DNA from: Sedimenticola sp.
GTDB taxonomy: Bacteria > Pseudomonadota > Gammaproteobacteria > Chromatiales > Chromatiaceae
Length of the DNA stretch: 50,164 nt
Direction of reading: 5' to 3'
NCBI GenBank assembly: GCA_011051655.1
Contig: DRKS01000090.1
Span: forward strand, 1-50,164
Shown here: positions 49,994 to 50,164 of the stretch, one piece after another
Numbering within the stretch: the first letter of the stretch is position 1
Layout: every line of letters begins with the position of its first letter
Translations under genes and position numbers: made by a program
The notes under the pieces: model-generated
The model's input: the letters and a program-made list of their open reading frames with translations, nothing else
What the model was told of the DNA's origin: nothing
Databases searched by the model: none

Positions 49994-50164
49994 TACTCCG
50001 TCAAGGTAATAACTTAGGGTGCAGAGCTTCCCAGGCCGGCCAAGGCAAGGCGCAGTCCGCAGGGAATGGCATGCCCTTTCCAAGGACTGCAACGCGGCAT
50101 TGGCCGGCCTGGGGCGCTCCCTTCGGGCCAGCCGGAAAGCGGTCATCTGCGTTGTTGCGCTCCC
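49994..50164. mobile_element. Edge of a palindromic repeat or insertion element (incomplete)
   Basis: The segment after the truncated ORF has nested inverted repeats. Outer arms are CCAGGCCGGCCAA (50031-50043) and its complement (50100-50112); inner arms are GCAGTCC (50052-50058) and GGACTGC (50084-50090); a GGCATGCC core lies at the centre. It has no convincing coding capacity in the visible part. The structure and its position at a broken ORF suggest a MITE or the terminal part of an insertion sequence running past the window end. The family is not identified. Confidence 0.45.

Noticed and set aside
49865-50146. 93-codon minus-strand frame at the right edge
   Set aside because: It crosses the signal-peptide ORF and the palindromic element, has no recognisable motif, and runs opposite a better-supported start.

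Overview
The window is about 50 kb of gene-dense, GC-rich chromosome. Its core is a housekeeping neighbourhood typical of Gammaproteobacteria: lapA-lapB-pyrF, dapB-dnaJ-dnaK-grpE-hrcA, nadK-recN-fur and bamE-rnfH-ratA. A ferredoxin-dependent 2-oxoacid oxidoreductase, an anaerobe-style Rnf complex and a split class II ribonucleotide reductase point to a metabolically flexible, partly anaerobic lineage. A Chromatiales-like or sulfur-oxidising gammaproteobacterium is my best guess, but this is inference from gene content, with no rRNA or marker phylogeny. Nearly all genes lie on the minus strand.

Layout. Positions 1-4287 hold a partial TPR/O-GlcNAc-transferase-like gene and recC. Positions 4404-9680 hold a plus-strand membrane protein, a ComEA-like protein, pyrF, lapB, lapA, an isolated fliK and a lipoprotein. 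Positions 9649-15607 are dapB and the heat-shock operon hrcA-grpE-dnaK-dnaJ. A perfect CIRCE operator sits at a sigma-70 promoter ahead of hrcA, and a near-consensus sigma-32 promoter lies ahead of dnaK. Positions 15816-21495 hold nadK, recN, fur, bamE, rnfH, ratA and a sodium symporter. Positions 21755-23654 hold a solitary pseudopilin and a secreted repeat protein.

Positions 23727-43270 are the most interesting part. In transcription order it runs: a NuoF-like flavoprotein; korA and korB (2-oxoglutarate:ferredoxin oxidoreductase); a large PFOR-related protein with a C-terminal ferredoxin; a long-form RnfB; a 1543-residue pyruvate:ferredoxin-oxidoreductase-like protein whose thiamine-diphosphate motifs are degenerate but whose ferredoxin domain is intact; sucC; a lipoprotein; sucD; rnfC-D-G-E-A; and a 56-residue Cys-rich membrane protein. 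RnfB is missing from the rnf operon and sits inside the oxidoreductase operon. I read this as a module that connects succinyl-CoA/2-oxoglutarate chemistry to the Rnf ion pump, possibly as one membrane-attached assembly. Positions 43470-49528 hold two DEAD-box helicases flanking the split class II ribonucleotide reductase, with paired NrdR-like boxes upstream. The window ends in a truncated secreted-protein ORF joined to a palindromic element.

Four intergenic spacers between co-directional genes carry tandem repeats of 7-bp units. Two of these share an identical 25-bp stretch in opposite orientation, 20 kb apart. No tRNA, rRNA or CRISPR array was seen.
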